Shown here: positions 47,348-56,771 of the stretch, piece by piece
Numbering within the stretch: the stretch's first letter is position 1
How the letters are laid out: every line of letters starts with the position of its first letter
Source: Corynebacterium freiburgense
GTDB lineage: Bacteria > Actinomycetota > Actinomycetes > Mycobacteriales > Mycobacteriaceae
DNA length: 64,000 bases
Assembly: GCF_030408815.1 (NCBI RefSeq)
Contig: NZ_CP047355.1
Coordinates: 1,302,001 to 1,366,000 of the forward strand
Direction: 5' to 3'
The notes under the pieces: model-generated
The model's input: only the letters and a program-made list of their open reading frames with translations
Told to the model about the DNA's origin: nothing
The model's database searches: none
Made by a program: the position numbers and the translations under genes

Positions 47348-48243
47348 CAGCATTAGAAGAAGCCACCAATACCTGGCTACATCACTTATCTGTTGAGCGG
47401 GGGTTGTCCGCAAACACAATAAGCAATTACCAACGCGATATTCGGCGATATTTAGAATGGCTCACATCGGCTGGCATTTCGAGTTTTGCGGAAGTTCGCT
47501 CGACAGATTTAGAACGATATATTGCTGATTTGCGACGCGATGGATTGGCAGCTTCTTCAAGCGCGCGGGCATTAGTGGTGGCCCGTGGATTACATAAATT
47601 CCTAGTTACTGAAGGGCTACTTGATATTGATGTAGCCGCAGAAGTATCTCCGCCAAACCTTGGTAGGTCACTGCCCGATACTTTAACTACTGCTGAAGTA
47701 GAGACGCTGCTCGCGGCAATTTCAACTGAAACACCGATAGGTGTGCGCGACCGTGCACTCTTGGAATTGCTGTATGCATCTGGTGCGCGCATTAGTGAAA
47801 TTCTTGGTTTGTATCTGGATGATATTAGTGAGCTTGCGGAACAAGGCATCCTTATTGTGAAAGGCAAAGGGAATAAAGAGCGGATTGTTCCGGTTGGTTC
47901 GTTTGCGCAAAAGGCGGTTCAAGAATATCTAGTTCGCGGGCGCCCAAGTTTATCGAATGGTCAAAGCCACGCATTGTTTTTAAACTCGCGTGGGGGCGCA
48001 CTTTCACGGCAGAGCGCGTGGGCCGTATTAAAACAGGCAGCCGCGAATGCAGGCATTGATAAAGATATTTCTCCGCATACTCTTCGACATAGTTTCGCTA
48101 CTCATTTACTCGAAGGAGGAGCGGATGTGCGGGTTGTTCAAGAATTGCTCGGACATTCTTCAGTGACAACTACGCAAATTTATACTCATGTGTCTGCAGA
48201 AAACCTACGGCAAGTATGGCGTGCGGCACACCCCCGTGCGTAA
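47344..48243 (+). CDS. xerD: tyrosine recombinase XerD
   Basis: Site-specific recombinase resolving chromosome dimers at dif with XerC. The 299-aa chain has an N-terminal SAM-like DNA-binding domain ([26 protein letters not shown]) and a catalytic domain with the arginine in [42 protein letters not shown] and the tyrosine nucleophile in QIYTHVS. GTG start overlapping the NUDIX stop. Its chromosomal position, not in a mobile element, supports XerD. Confidence 0.94.
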   Translation: MTALEEATNTWLHHLSVERGLSANTISNYQRDIRRYLEWLTSAGISSFAEVRSTDLERYIADLRRDGLAASSSARALVVARGLHKFLVTEGLLDIDVAAEVSPPNLGRSLPDTLTTAEVETLLAAISTETPIGVRDRALLELLYASGARISEILGLYLDDISELAEQGILIVKGKGNKERIVPVGSFAQKAVQEYLVRGRPSLSNGQSHALFLNSRGGALSRQSAWAVLKQAAANAGIDKDISPHTLRHSFATHLLEGGADVRVVQELLGHSSVTTTQIYTHVSAENLRQVWRAAHPRA

Positions 48244-48384
48244 AAGTTGAGAGAAGTCAAGCTTCAAGGGTTGTCGCCTCGCGGGCAAAAATATGCACGC
48301 TGCGACGATGGAATCAATGTATTCTATTTTTTGGAGCATGAAGGTAGTGCACTAACCAATTCTGTCAAGGAAGAGGGATTGATA

Positions 48385-49263
48385 TTGTCTGTACGAGGGG
48401 CTAAAGGCTCAACTGCACAGGAGGGACCCGCAGTAGGTCTTACGGGACGTCCGGTTCGTGAACTTCCTGAACCAAAGCCTTTGGATCGCCATGGACCAGC
48501 CAAGATAATCTCCATGTGTAACCAAAAAGGCGGCGTAGGAAAAACCACGTCCACCATTAATCTCGGCGCTTGTTTAGCTGAACTCGGACGCAGGGTACTT
48601 CTAGTTGACCTTGATCCGCAGGGTGCGCTTTCTGCGGGATTGGGGGTGCCACATGAAGAACTCGATTTAACGGTTTACAACCTTCTAGTGGATAACCAAA
48701 GTTCGATTCTTAATGCTATTCATCGAACAAATGTTCCTGGCCTTGATTTGGTTCCGGCGAATATCGATCTTTCTGCCGCCGAAATACAGTTAGTAAATGA
48801 AGTTGGGCGTGAACAAACATTGGCGCGTGCATTACGTCCAGTAATGCGAGACTATGACTATATTATTTTAGATTGCCAGCCTTCCTTAGGCCTGCTCACT
48901 GTGAATGCGCTTACTTGTTCTCATGGTGTGATTATTCCAATGGAATGTGAGTATTTCTCACTCCGTGGCCTTGCACTTTTAACTGACACTGTGAGTAAAG
49001 TGCAGGACCGGCTGAATTTCAATCTGGAAATTGTTGGCATACTGGTAACTATGTTTGACCGTCGAACTAGCCATGCCCGTGAGGTAATGTCGCGCGTGGT
49101 TGAAGTATTTGGTGAGCAAGTGTTCGATACCGTGATTACTCGAACGGTGCGATTCCCTGAAACTTCAGTGGCGGGCGAGCCAATTATCACCTGGGCTCCA
49201 AATTCTCCCGGAGCTGCGCAGTACCGTGATTTAGCGCGTGAAGTGGTGGAACGGACCGCCTAA
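48385..49263 (+). CDS. ParA-family partition ATPase
   Basis: Deviant Walker A ATPase of about 292 aa: IISMCNQKGGVGKTTSTINLGACLAELGRRVLLVDLDPQGAL, then DYIILDCQPSLGLLTVNAL. It is the second ParA-like protein next to scpAB found in actinobacteria, distinct from the origin-linked parAB pair; no parB is adjacent. The start is uncertain. A TTG at 48385 has AAGGAAGAGG upstream and gives an N-terminus like relatives; a TTG at 48247, 3 bp after xerD, would add 46 residues of unusual sequence. The nearby SMC-kleisin genes suggest a role in chromosome segregation. Confidence 0.9.
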   Translation: MSVRGAKGSTAQEGPAVGLTGRPVRELPEPKPLDRHGPAKIISMCNQKGGVGKTTSTINLGACLAELGRRVLLVDLDPQGALSAGLGVPHEELDLTVYNLLVDNQSSILNAIHRTNVPGLDLVPANIDLSAAEIQLVNEVGREQTLARALRPVMRDYDYIILDCQPSLGLLTVNALTCSHGVIIPMECEYFSLRGLALLTDTVSKVQDRLNFNLEIVGILVTMFDRRTSHAREVMSRVVEVFGEQVFDTVITRTVRFPETSVAGEPIITWAPNSPGAAQYRDLAREVVERTA

Positions 49264-49275
49264 AAGTAGACGACC

Positions 49276-50094
49276 GTGGCAGAGGAATATCAAGACCCAA
49301 ACCAACCTGAAATCACGGGTTTCACCCTTGCATTATCAAATTTTGAGGGTCCGTTGGATTTGCTTTTGCAGCTTATTGCCGCAAAGAAAATGGATGTTAC
49401 TGATGTTGCATTAGCCGAGGTAACGGATGAGTTTATTTCCTACACTCGTAACTTAGGGGAAACCGCGAACCTCGATGAAATCACCGAATTTATTTTAATC
49501 GCGGCAACCTTGCTCGATTTAAAAACTGCTCGATTGCTTCCGCGCGGTGAAATTAGTGATATTGAAGACCTAGAACTACTAGAAACTCGTGATCTTCTTT
49601 TTGCCAGATTATTGCAATATAAGGCGTATAAACAGGTTGCTGATATGTTTGCCCAGTGGCAATTAGCAGCACGAAGACGATATCCTAGGGCGGTTTCGCT
49701 TGAACCGCAGTTTATTGAGCTTTTGCCGCCATTAAAGATTACCCACACTGCAGAAAGCTTTGCGGAACTTGCCGCGACTGTATTCCGGCCAAAGCCTCCG
49801 GACGAAGTAGGTACAGCGCATTTGCACCAAGAGCCAGTATCGGTGCCTGAGCAGGCAGGCCGGCTTTTGGCAGTATTGAAACTCGCGGGAAAAGATACCT
49901 GGTTAACGTTTCAAAACCTCACCCGGGATTGTGAATTATCAATGGAGATTATTGGTAGGTTTCTTGCACTTTTAGAGTTGTATAAGGCGCAGGCAATCGG
50001 GATTGATCAGGAAGAATCTCTTGGCGAATTGCGAATCGCCTGGACCGGGCTAGACGTTGATCCTCAAGTTGTGGCTGCAAGTAACTGGGAGTAG
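49276..50094 (+). CDS. scpA: segregation and condensation protein A (kleisin)
   Basis: ScpA bridges the heads of the SMC dimer and binds ScpB. The 272-aa chain has the family start FEGPLDLLLQLIAAKKMDVTDVALAEVTDEFI, a helical middle and a C-terminal winged-helix region (LLAVLKLAGKDTWLTFQNLTRD). GTG start, 12 bp after the ParA gene. scpB follows after an inserted rhodanese gene. Confidence 0.95.
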   Translation: MAEEYQDPNQPEITGFTLALSNFEGPLDLLLQLIAAKKMDVTDVALAEVTDEFISYTRNLGETANLDEITEFILIAATLLDLKTARLLPRGEISDIEDLELLETRDLLFARLLQYKAYKQVADMFAQWQLAARRRYPRAVSLEPQFIELLPPLKITHTAESFAELAATVFRPKPPDEVGTAHLHQEPVSVPEQAGRLLAVLKLAGKDTWLTFQNLTRDCELSMEIIGRFLALLELYKAQAIGIDQEESLGELRIAWTGLDVDPQVVAASNWE

Positions 50095-50100
50095 ATAAGC

Positions 50101-50934
50101 TTGAAAACCATGAGCTATGTAGTTGATGTTTCTTGGTTAGCGGAGAATTACCGCCGCGATAATGTTGTGGTGCTATGTGCTTCAATGGGAAATCCAACGA
50201 AGTCGATTTCGGCGGGGATTCCTGGGGCAATACTTGCGGATTTAGAGGCAGAGTTTTCCGACCCACAAGCATTATTACCGCACACGTGTCCGCAAAATTT
50301 GCAGGAGGTTTTTGCCCGCGCAGGTATCTACGCAGACACGACCGTTGTAGTTTATGACCGATTTGGGATGGTGTGTGCTCCGCGGATTTGGTGGTTGGCT
50401 CGGATTGCAGGAATTAAACATGTGTTTGTGCTTAATGGTGGTTTACCGGCGTGGATTCAGGCCGGACACCCAATAGAGCGAATCCTGACTCTCGCCGAAG
50501 TAGAAACTCAGGGCAGTATCGAAGCAAACGAGCGCCCTGAACTGATTACAGATATTCGCGGTGTGCAGCAGGCGTTGGCGCGTAGTGGGCATGAAGTTAT
50601 CGACGCTCGCAGTGCGGGCCGCTTTGCGGGGGTTGAGCCAGAGCCGCGAGAAGGTCTTTATGGCGGACACATTCCAGGGAGTGTCAATATTCCCTACACC
50701 TCGCTCTTTGATGACCAGGGTCTACTCCTACCGGTGAGTGACCTCAAACGTGCTTTTGCATCGCAGATTCACGACGCCCAGCACCTTACGTTTACTTGCG
50801 GGTCTGGTGTAACCGCGTGTGTACTGGCGCTTGCGGCGGCGGAAGCAGGCTATGAAAACCTCGTTGTTTACGATGGTTCTTGGTCTGAATGGGGTCTACC
50901 AGAAATGGGGCAACCAGTGGAGTCAGTACGTTAA
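50101..50934 (+). CDS. sseA: sulfurtransferase with two rhodanese domains
   Basis: Thiosulfate or 3-mercaptopyruvate sulfurtransferase of 277 aa. Two rhodanese domains are visible; the first is inactive (VVYDRFGMVCAPRIWWL), the second has the active-site loop TCGSGVTACVLAL with the catalytic cysteine. CGSGVT is nearer to the mercaptopyruvate type than the thiosulfate CRKGVT type. It lies between scpA and scpB, which normally adjoin; C. glutamicum also has a rhodanese gene here, so this is a genus trait. The start is TTG at 50101 with GGAG upstream, or ATG at 50110. Confidence 0.88.
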   Translation: MKTMSYVVDVSWLAENYRRDNVVVLCASMGNPTKSISAGIPGAILADLEAEFSDPQALLPHTCPQNLQEVFARAGIYADTTVVVYDRFGMVCAPRIWWLARIAGIKHVFVLNGGLPAWIQAGHPIERILTLAEVETQGSIEANERPELITDIRGVQQALARSGHEVIDARSAGRFAGVEPEPREGLYGGHIPGSVNIPYTSLFDDQGLLLPVSDLKRAFASQIHDAQHLTFTCGSGVTACVLALAAAEAGYENLVVYDGSWSEWGLPEMGQPVESVR

Positions 50935-50935
50935 C

Positions 50936-51490
50936 GTGGATGGAGCTATCTCTTTATTGCGTTCGCAGATTGAGTCGATTCTTTTGGTAATCGACTCACC
51001 TGTATCGGCTGCGGCCCTTGCGAAAGCCGTCCAAGCCGAAGAGCCTCATGTGCAGGAGATCTTGCAGGAAATATCAGGAGAATTCACTGATCGTGGGAGC
51101 GGAATAGATCTCCGTGAAACCAATGAAGGTTGGCGGTTTTATACCCGCAAACAAAATGCGGAAGCCGTGGAACATTTCCTTCTCGATGGCACTCAGACAC
51201 GACTTACCAGAGCGGCTTTAGAAACGCTCGCTGTGGTGGCGTATCGGCAGCCAGTCACACGAGCACAAGTATCTGCAGTCAGAGGGGTCAATGTGGATGG
51301 GGTTATGCGTACCCTTCTACTCCGGGGGCTCATTGCCGAAGTAGAAGTAGATGAAGCAACGGGTCCCGCACACCATTATGTGACCACCGAACTTTTGTTA
51401 GAGCAGTTAGGAATTGAATCTTTAGAGGCACTACCCAATTTAGCGCCATTGCTTCCAGATATTGATTCGATTGAGGAAGAATTACCTTAA
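50936..51490 (+). CDS. scpB: segregation and condensation protein B
   Basis: ScpB dimerises on ScpA within the SMC complex. The 184-aa chain has two winged-helix domains (LLRSQIESILLVIDSPVSAAALAKAV and TLAVVAYRQPVTRAQVSAVRGVNVDGVMRTLLLRGLI) and an acidic end. GTG start at 50936, 1 bp after the rhodanese stop. The open frame runs further upstream but inside the rhodanese gene. In relatives rluB comes next; here four unrelated genes intervene. Confidence 0.94.
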   Translation: MDGAISLLRSQIESILLVIDSPVSAAALAKAVQAEEPHVQEILQEISGEFTDRGSGIDLRETNEGWRFYTRKQNAEAVEHFLLDGTQTRLTRAALETLAVVAYRQPVTRAQVSAVRGVNVDGVMRTLLLRGLIAEVEVDEATGPAHHYVTTELLLEQLGIESLEALPNLAPLLPDIDSIEEELP

Positions 51491-51535
51491 GCTGCATGAG
51501 TTGCCAAAACTGGGGTGGCGTCGAAAAGCAATATA

Positions 51536-52996
51536 TTAATTATGTGTTTTTCGATTAAACAAAAACACCACAAGTCCAATCGTCATGACCGTAATACTGC
51601 AGCCCAAAAAATACCAAGTTTCTTGGGTAGCATCATTTGGATTATAAAAAGTTGAAAGCACACCGGCAGCTGCTGTGCCAATAGCCAGCGAAAGAAAATA
51701 TAAGGCAGAAAAGCGGGTGGCAAATGCGCGAGGAGCATATTTAGTTGTAGCAGACATTCCAACTGGACCAACAAACAACTCGCCAAGGGTAATGACAAAT
51801 GTTGCTGCGGCAAGCACTAAAAACGGAGTTGCGCCTTCGCCACTACCGGCAAATGGTAAAAGAACGAGCAAACCAGACCCAGAAATTATAACGCCAATGC
51901 CCATTTTCGCTGGAGAATTAAACTTGGGGAGCTTGGTCCATAGCAGGGCTAAAGGAATGGAAAAAACCAAAATAAACAATGGATTTAGTGATTGTGTCCA
52001 ACTCGCAGGAATAGTGAAAGAACCAATCGTACGGTCCAGGCGAATATCCGAATACACTGCGAAAACACCATATGTTTGATTCAAAATTGACCAAAACGCG
52101 CAGGAAGCAATAAACAGAGGGATATACGCAACTACCTGACGTTTTTCCTTACTGGAGACAGTCTTGGAAGTAAACATTTGCACGAACAAGGCCAATGCAA
52201 AGGTAATTGTGGTTACCAAAAGGATGGTTGAAAGTGTACTCAGTGCAAGACTCCCATTGGTAATCAATACTGCAATTACGCAAAGTATCAATAACACAAT
52301 GGTGCCAATGATAAAAGGCATATTCGAAGTCAATGGATTTCGAGGCTTCAACATCTCGGGTTCCAAGAATTTTTTACGGAAGACCAGGTAATAGCATAGT
52401 GCGATAATCATTAAAAGGGCGGCGGCCCCAAATCCAATATGGAATCCATAGACCTGTGACAGCCAGCCGGTAAGAATGGGCCCAAGCAGTGCGCCTATAT
52501 TGATGCCCATATAGAACACTTGGAATGCGGCATCACGCTGTGCCTCTGCGTCTGGGGCAAAAGCTTCACCAAGGACCGTAATTGCTGCTGTCTTTAGAAA
52601 ACCCGAGCCAATAGCGATAAGGCATAATCCAATAGCGGCACCCCAACCACCTGGAATCAGTGAAAGCGCAAGATGTCCGACTACAAGTGTTATTGCGCCT
52701 CCGAGCAGTGTGCGTTCCGGGCCGAAGAGACGGTCAGCTACCCAGCCGCCAGCGATAGTGCACAAATACACAGATGCACCATAAGTGCCCATCAATGCTG
52801 TGGCTGTGGTTTTGTCCAGACCTAAACCAGTGGTTGCTGAATATAGGTAGTACACCAGTATGGCCTGCATCCCATAAAAACTAAAACGTTCCCACATTTC
52901 GACGCCGACCATGGCTGGAACTATGCCGGGGGTAACGTTACTTGGAGTTGGTGAATGTTCATCAATATCGGATGAACTACGTTTAACAAGAGTCAT
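51536..52996 (-). CDS. POT/PTR-family peptide:H+ symporter
   Basis: Proton-coupled di/tripeptide transporter of 486 aa with about 14 predicted membrane helices. The POT signature EMWERFSFYGMQAILVYYL (ExxERFxYY type, here FY) starts helix 1, followed by GSGFLKTAAITVLGE and FYMGINIGALLGPILTGWL. Substrate range is not inferable. It is transcribed against the surrounding gene string, with TAGAAC 7 nt before its ATG. It is part of a 4.3-kb insertion between scpB and rluB. Confidence 0.9.
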   Translation of the reverse strand: MTLVKRSSSDIDEHSPTPSNVTPGIVPAMVGVEMWERFSFYGMQAILVYYLYSATTGLGLDKTTATALMGTYGASVYLCTIAGGWVADRLFGPERTLLGGAITLVVGHLALSLIPGGWGAAIGLCLIAIGSGFLKTAAITVLGEAFAPDAEAQRDAAFQVFYMGINIGALLGPILTGWLSQVYGFHIGFGAAALLMIIALCYYLVFRKKFLEPEMLKPRNPLTSNMPFIIGTIVLLILCVIAVLITNGSLALSTLSTILLVTTITFALALFVQMFTSKTVSSKEKRQVVAYIPLFIASCAFWSILNQTYGVFAVYSDIRLDRTIGSFTIPASWTQSLNPLFILVFSIPLALLWTKLPKFNSPAKMGIGVIISGSGLLVLLPFAGSGEGATPFLVLAAATFVITLGELFVGPVGMSATTKYAPRAFATRFSALYFLSLAIGTAAAGVLSTFYNPNDATQETWYFLGCSITVMTIGLVVFLFNRKTHN

Positions 52997-53180
52997 GGAT
53001 ATAGTTCTACCCGATCAACGTTTAATTCACCTAAACGATGTACTAGTCATGGTTGCTAGTTTGTGGATCAATTACGTTGTAAAAGCATGTTTTCGAAAAA
53101 ATGAACGGAACTTCTAGCGGTGAAGTTACACCTGGTTTTCTAAAATAAAAACACCGATTCCGTTGATAGGAGAGCCCGAT

Positions 53181-53756
53181 ATGAAAAAATTTTGGACCAC
53201 GATTGAACAAACCCGCCCCAAGCCATACAATCCAGATTTGCATACTGAGACGATCAGCGCAGTATTAGATACATGGCAGCAAGCCGACTTGCTGGAATTT
53301 GAACATGTGCTTCGCTCTGAACTATATAATTTAGAAACCCGAGAGGTAGCCGAACTCTATATCCTCACCTTCAATAAAATTACCGGCAAAAATTCGACAC
53401 TTACAGTGGATAGCTATATTTCTGACGATAATTTCCTGTACTTCCGTTGTTGGATTGTCTTGCAGGGAGTTGAATTTGTTAAAAGCATTCAGCAAAATAT
53501 CAACACCATTATGGATCTGCCGCTATCAGTGCTAGATACAGTGTGGTCTGATGGTGGTGGTGAGCAGTTGCTCTATGTAACTGATCGAGGTGAAGATACC
53601 AAGATTCGGGATTTGGCCTGTGAAAACTTTCCAGATTTAGACTATGATTTTTCGAGCAAAGAGGTGGAATTGCCACGGGCTGGGGTCGAAATATGCCGCG
53701 CATTTCCGGGGTTGGCATTGTACTTGCAACGACACAGTGCTTGGTACGGTGGGTAA
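53181..53756 (+). CDS. DUF4240-domain protein
   Basis: Soluble protein of 191 aa starting MKKFWTTIEQTRPK; its N-terminal half has the DUF4240 pattern (FWTTIEQ..., VLRSELYNLETREVAELYIL, SDDNFLYFRCWIVLQGVEFV). The family is widespread, of unknown function, and seen in both Firmicutes and Actinobacteria. The C-terminal half is acidic. AGGAGA precedes the ATG. It is divergent from the peptide transporter and lies before bioA. Nothing links it clearly to biotin. Confidence 0.78.
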   Translation: MKKFWTTIEQTRPKPYNPDLHTETISAVLDTWQQADLLEFEHVLRSELYNLETREVAELYILTFNKITGKNSTLTVDSYISDDNFLYFRCWIVLQGVEFVKSIQQNINTIMDLPLSVLDTVWSDGGGEQLLYVTDRGEDTKIRDLACENFPDLDYDFSSKEVELPRAGVEICRAFPGLALYLQRHSAWYGG

Positions 53757-53843
53757 AGCGCATTCCCGGCTAACATGTAATGAAAACCGAATGTAAATGT
53801 TGTTTAATTTTTTGATTTTTGCTTGGAATTAATGTGGTTATTA

Positions 53844-53862
53844 TATAGTTGAACAATGTTGA
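53844..53862 (+). promoter_or_regulatory. bioA promoter with candidate BioQ operator over the start codon
   Basis: TATAGT (53844-53849) lies 6 nt before the bioA ATG at 53856. TGAAC-N3-GTTGA (53850-53862) spans the start and matches the corynebacterial BioQ operator pattern TGAAC-N3-GTTAC in all but one or two positions. A TetR-type BioQ bound there would block initiation of a leaderless bioAD mRNA. No bioQ is in the window. Confidence 0.55.
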
Positions 53863-55145
53863 CTGAAGAAGAAGCCAATGCATTAATTTCATTTGACCAG
53901 GCCCATATATGGCATCCGTATAGTTCTACTCCTGCGCCAATGGATCCGCGTCTTATCGATCGGGCAGCAGGAGCATACATAATAACGCACTGCGGCACTC
54001 CACTTATCGATGCTATGAGTAGTTGGTGGGCGGTGGCACACGGGCATAATCATCCAAAACTTGTTGCAGCCGCGCACGAGCAAATTAGCAAAATGAGCCA
54101 TGTAATGTTCGGTGGTTTAACCCACCAACCTGCTGTTCAATTAGCAAGGGTCTTACTTGATCTTGTGCCAGCACATTTTTCCAAAGTCTTTTTTGTTGAT
54201 TCAGGTTCAGTTGCTGTCGAAGTTGCTATGAAAATGGCGCTGCAATATCAACGTGGTATTGGCCATGGTGAGCGTTGTCGATTTGTCACATGGCGCGGTG
54301 GCTATCATGGCGATACGTTAGCCCCAATGAGTGTGTGCGATCCAGATGGTGGAATGCATTCACTGTGGGCTGGGATTCTTCCGCAACACAGTTTTGCCCC
54401 AATTCCACCACCGAGAGGTGTCGACCAATCAGTAATTCAACGCTATCTCAGTGAATTTGAAGCGCTTATAGACCCCTCACATGCTGCAGTAATTATTGAG
54501 CCTATTGTGCAGGGCGCTGGCGGAATGCGGTTTCATGATCTCGAACTACTACATAGTATTCGCGCAATTTGTGATCGGCACGGCTTGCTGTTGATTGTGG
54601 ACGAAATAGCCACGGGGTTTGGCCGCACTGGAAAACTATTCGCATCTGAAGATATTTCTGCGGACATTATGTGTGTGGGCAAAGCGCTTACGGGTGGCTT
54701 TATGTCACTTGCCGCTACATTAACAACCGAAACCGTAGCTCAGGCGATTCAAAAGCCAACCGGCGGCGGCGCCCTGATGCATGGACCGACATTTATGGCG
54801 AACCCGTTAGGTTGTGCTGTAGCGAGTGCAGCATTAGAAATCGTGAGACAAGGGGAGTGGCGGCAACAAGTAGCAATGATTGAACAATTGCTCGTTCAAG
54901 GGCTCCAACCGCTTCAAGATCACATCGGCGTTCGAGATGTACGTGTGCTTGGCGCAATTGGAGTAGTGGAAATGGAGCACCCAGTTGATATGTCCGCTGC
55001 GACTGCGGCGGCTATTGCGGAAGGCGTGTGGCTTCGACCATTCGGCCGTTTGATCTATTGCATGCCGCCGTTTATTTGCACGCCCGATGAAATAGCAAGG
55101 ATTTGCCGCGGAGTAATAGCCGCAGTCAAAGCAGCACTAGCTTAA
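53856..55145 (+). CDS. bioA: adenosylmethionine--8-amino-7-oxononanoate aminotransferase
   Basis: BioA converts KAPA to DAPA using SAM as amino donor, a PLP-dependent class III aminotransferase of 429 aa. Motifs: IWHPYSSTPAP, the substrate segment SSWWAVAHGHNHPKL, YHGDTLAPMSVCDP, IVDEIATGFGRTGK and the Schiff-base lysine in CVGKALTGGFMSL. It is followed by bioD 14 bp later. bioF and bioH are absent here, and bioB is also not in the window, as in corynebacteria that need or salvage a biotin precursor. Confidence 0.95.
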   Translation: MLTEEEANALISFDQAHIWHPYSSTPAPMDPRLIDRAAGAYIITHCGTPLIDAMSSWWAVAHGHNHPKLVAAAHEQISKMSHVMFGGLTHQPAVQLARVLLDLVPAHFSKVFFVDSGSVAVEVAMKMALQYQRGIGHGERCRFVTWRGGYHGDTLAPMSVCDPDGGMHSLWAGILPQHSFAPIPPPRGVDQSVIQRYLSEFEALIDPSHAAVIIEPIVQGAGGMRFHDLELLHSIRAICDRHGLLLIVDEIATGFGRTGKLFASEDISADIMCVGKALTGGFMSLAATLTTETVAQAIQKPTGGGALMHGPTFMANPLGCAVASAALEIVRQGEWRQQVAMIEQLLVQGLQPLQDHIGVRDVRVLGAIGVVEMEHPVDMSAATAAAIAEGVWLRPFGRLIYCMPPFICTPDEIARICRGVIAAVKAALA

Positions 55146-55159
55146 AAGAAAGACCGAAC

Positions 55160-55804
55160 ATGATTATTGTTACTGGAACTAATACTGATGTGGGTAAAAC
55201 CATCGCAACGGCGGCATTAGTTGCGCGAATTCCGCAGGCATTGCCTATTAAGCCAATCCAGACAGGTGAGCCAGATGGATCCGGGGATATTGTGACGATC
55301 GAACGTCTTACTGGAGTACTCGGTACAGAATTTATTCGGTATCCTGAGCCATTGGCGCCGAATATAGCAGCTCAAAGGGCTAATATGGAGCAGCTTGAAC
55401 TCCGTGACGTCGCTATGAAAATCCGTGAACTTAATACCGGAAATACAACGCCTATTATTGAGGGCGCTGGAGGACTATTAGTACGCATGGCCGAAGACTG
55501 GACCATTGCAGATCTTGCCGCAGAGCTTGATGCTGATGTGGTTATTGTGACTTCATTGGGTCTTGGCTCACTTAATGCGGCAGAACTTACCGTAGAAGCT
55601 GCACGTAGGCGCAAACTGCGGATTCTGGGTCTGATTGGTGGTGTATTGCCTGCAGAACCTGATTTAGCCACAATGCTTAATATTGCCGAGCTTCCACGTG
55701 TGACCAGAGTGCCGCTATTAGGGTGCTTACCGGCAGGGGCAGGGGAATTCTCCGCAGCGGAGTTCGCTCAAATTGCCGCAAAAATTAGAATCCCTGGATA
55801 TTGA
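55160..55804 (+). CDS. bioD: dethiobiotin synthetase
   Basis: BioD makes dethiobiotin from DAPA, CO2 and ATP. The 214-aa P-loop protein has TGTNTDVGKTIATAAL (the deviant Walker A), KPIQTGEPDGSGD, and IEGAGGLLVRM with the family acid-binding segment. The start at 55160 follows AAAGA; the longer open frame to 55103 lies inside bioA. It shares the operon and candidate operator of bioA. Confidence 0.93.
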   Translation: MIIVTGTNTDVGKTIATAALVARIPQALPIKPIQTGEPDGSGDIVTIERLTGVLGTEFIRYPEPLAPNIAAQRANMEQLELRDVAMKIRELNTGNTTPIIEGAGGLLVRMAEDWTIADLAAELDADVVIVTSLGLGSLNAAELTVEAARRRKLRILGLIGGVLPAEPDLATMLNIAELPRVTRVPLLGCLPAGAGEFSAAEFAQIAAKIRIPGY

Positions 55805-55871
55805 TCCAACCAGGATTGATGGGTTAGGGTGGAGGGCGATTTACATAACCATATACAGATTGGACACGCCT

Positions 55872-56771
55872 GTGACTCCACCCGCTCGCCGAGACGGCAC
55901 ACCGGAAAAAAAGAATAAACGTCTACAACGGCGCCCCCAAAAGGATCGCCAACGCGCAGCAGATATTTATGTTTCAAAAGCCAAGCCTGCGCGCCACCAA
56001 CACGTGGATCGAAACCGCAATGTGGAACGCACCGAAGGGGAAGGTGTGCGGCTCCAAAAAGTGCTTGCCCAAGCTGGGGTGGCATCTCGCCGAATGGCCG
56101 AAAAACTTATCGACGCCGGCCGCGTTGAGGTCAATGGCAAAGTTGTTACCGTTCAGGGTATGCGTATTGACCCGAATACCGCAATTGTTCGTGTTGACGG
56201 TGCACGCGTGCGAATTAACGAGGATATGGTCTATTTTGTGCTTAATAAGCCTCGTGGTGTGCAGTGCACTATGCACGATGATATGGGTCGTCCCTGCGTG
56301 GGCGATATTGTCGGGGAAAAACTCGATGCTGGGCAGCGTCTTTTCCATGTGGGGCGGCTTGATGCCGCAACCGAAGGACTTTTGCTACTCACAAATGACG
56401 GTGAGCTGGCAAACCGCCTTATGCATCCGAAATACGAAGTAGCAAAAACTTATCTAGCCACCGTAGTAGGCGAAGCGGACCGTGCTCTTGTTCGTAAGCT
56501 TAGGGAAGGTATTGAGCTGGAAGACGGACTTGCAAAAGCTGACTATGCGCAAGTTGTGGATACTTGGCAAGGCAAGTCAATTGTCCGAGTAGAACTCCAT
56601 GAAGGACGTAAACACATTGTGCGCCGCATGCTTAAAGAAGCTGGATATCCAGTAGAACGTCTAGTGCGAACAAAGATTCATACGGTGCAATTGGGTGAGC
56701 AAACCCCAGGCGCGATTCGCGCGCTTAATAACGCAGAACTTACAAGTCTGTATAAGGCGGTGGGAATGTGA
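55872..56771 (+). CDS. rluB: 23S rRNA pseudouridine synthase (RsuA/RluB family)
   Basis: Pseudouridine synthase of about 299 aa. A basic N-terminal tail (about 1-55) precedes an S4 domain (VRLQKVLAQAGVASRRMAEKLIDAGRVEVNG) and the catalytic domain with the active-site aspartate in GRLDAATEGLLLLTNDG, then GRKHIVRRMLKEAG. The target is probably a 23S uridine near the peptidyl-transferase centre. The GTG at 55872 is the first plausible start clear of bioD; TACAGAT lies a little upstream. cmk overlaps the stop by 4 bp (GTGA). Confidence 0.92.
   Translation: MTPPARRDGTPEKKNKRLQRRPQKDRQRAADIYVSKAKPARHQHVDRNRNVERTEGEGVRLQKVLAQAGVASRRMAEKLIDAGRVEVNGKVVTVQGMRIDPNTAIVRVDGARVRINEDMVYFVLNKPRGVQCTMHDDMGRPCVGDIVGEKLDAGQRLFHVGRLDAATEGLLLLTNDGELANRLMHPKYEVAKTYLATVVGEADRALVRKLREGIELEDGLAKADYAQVVDTWQGKSIVRVELHEGRKHIVRRMLKEAGYPVERLVRTKIHTVQLGEQTPGAIRALNNAELTSLYKAVGM

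Noticed and set aside
48247..48384. N-terminal extension of the ParA-family protein from the TTG at 48247
   Set aside because: The extra 46 residues are atypical and have no ribosome site; the TTG at 48385 has one. It stays possible.
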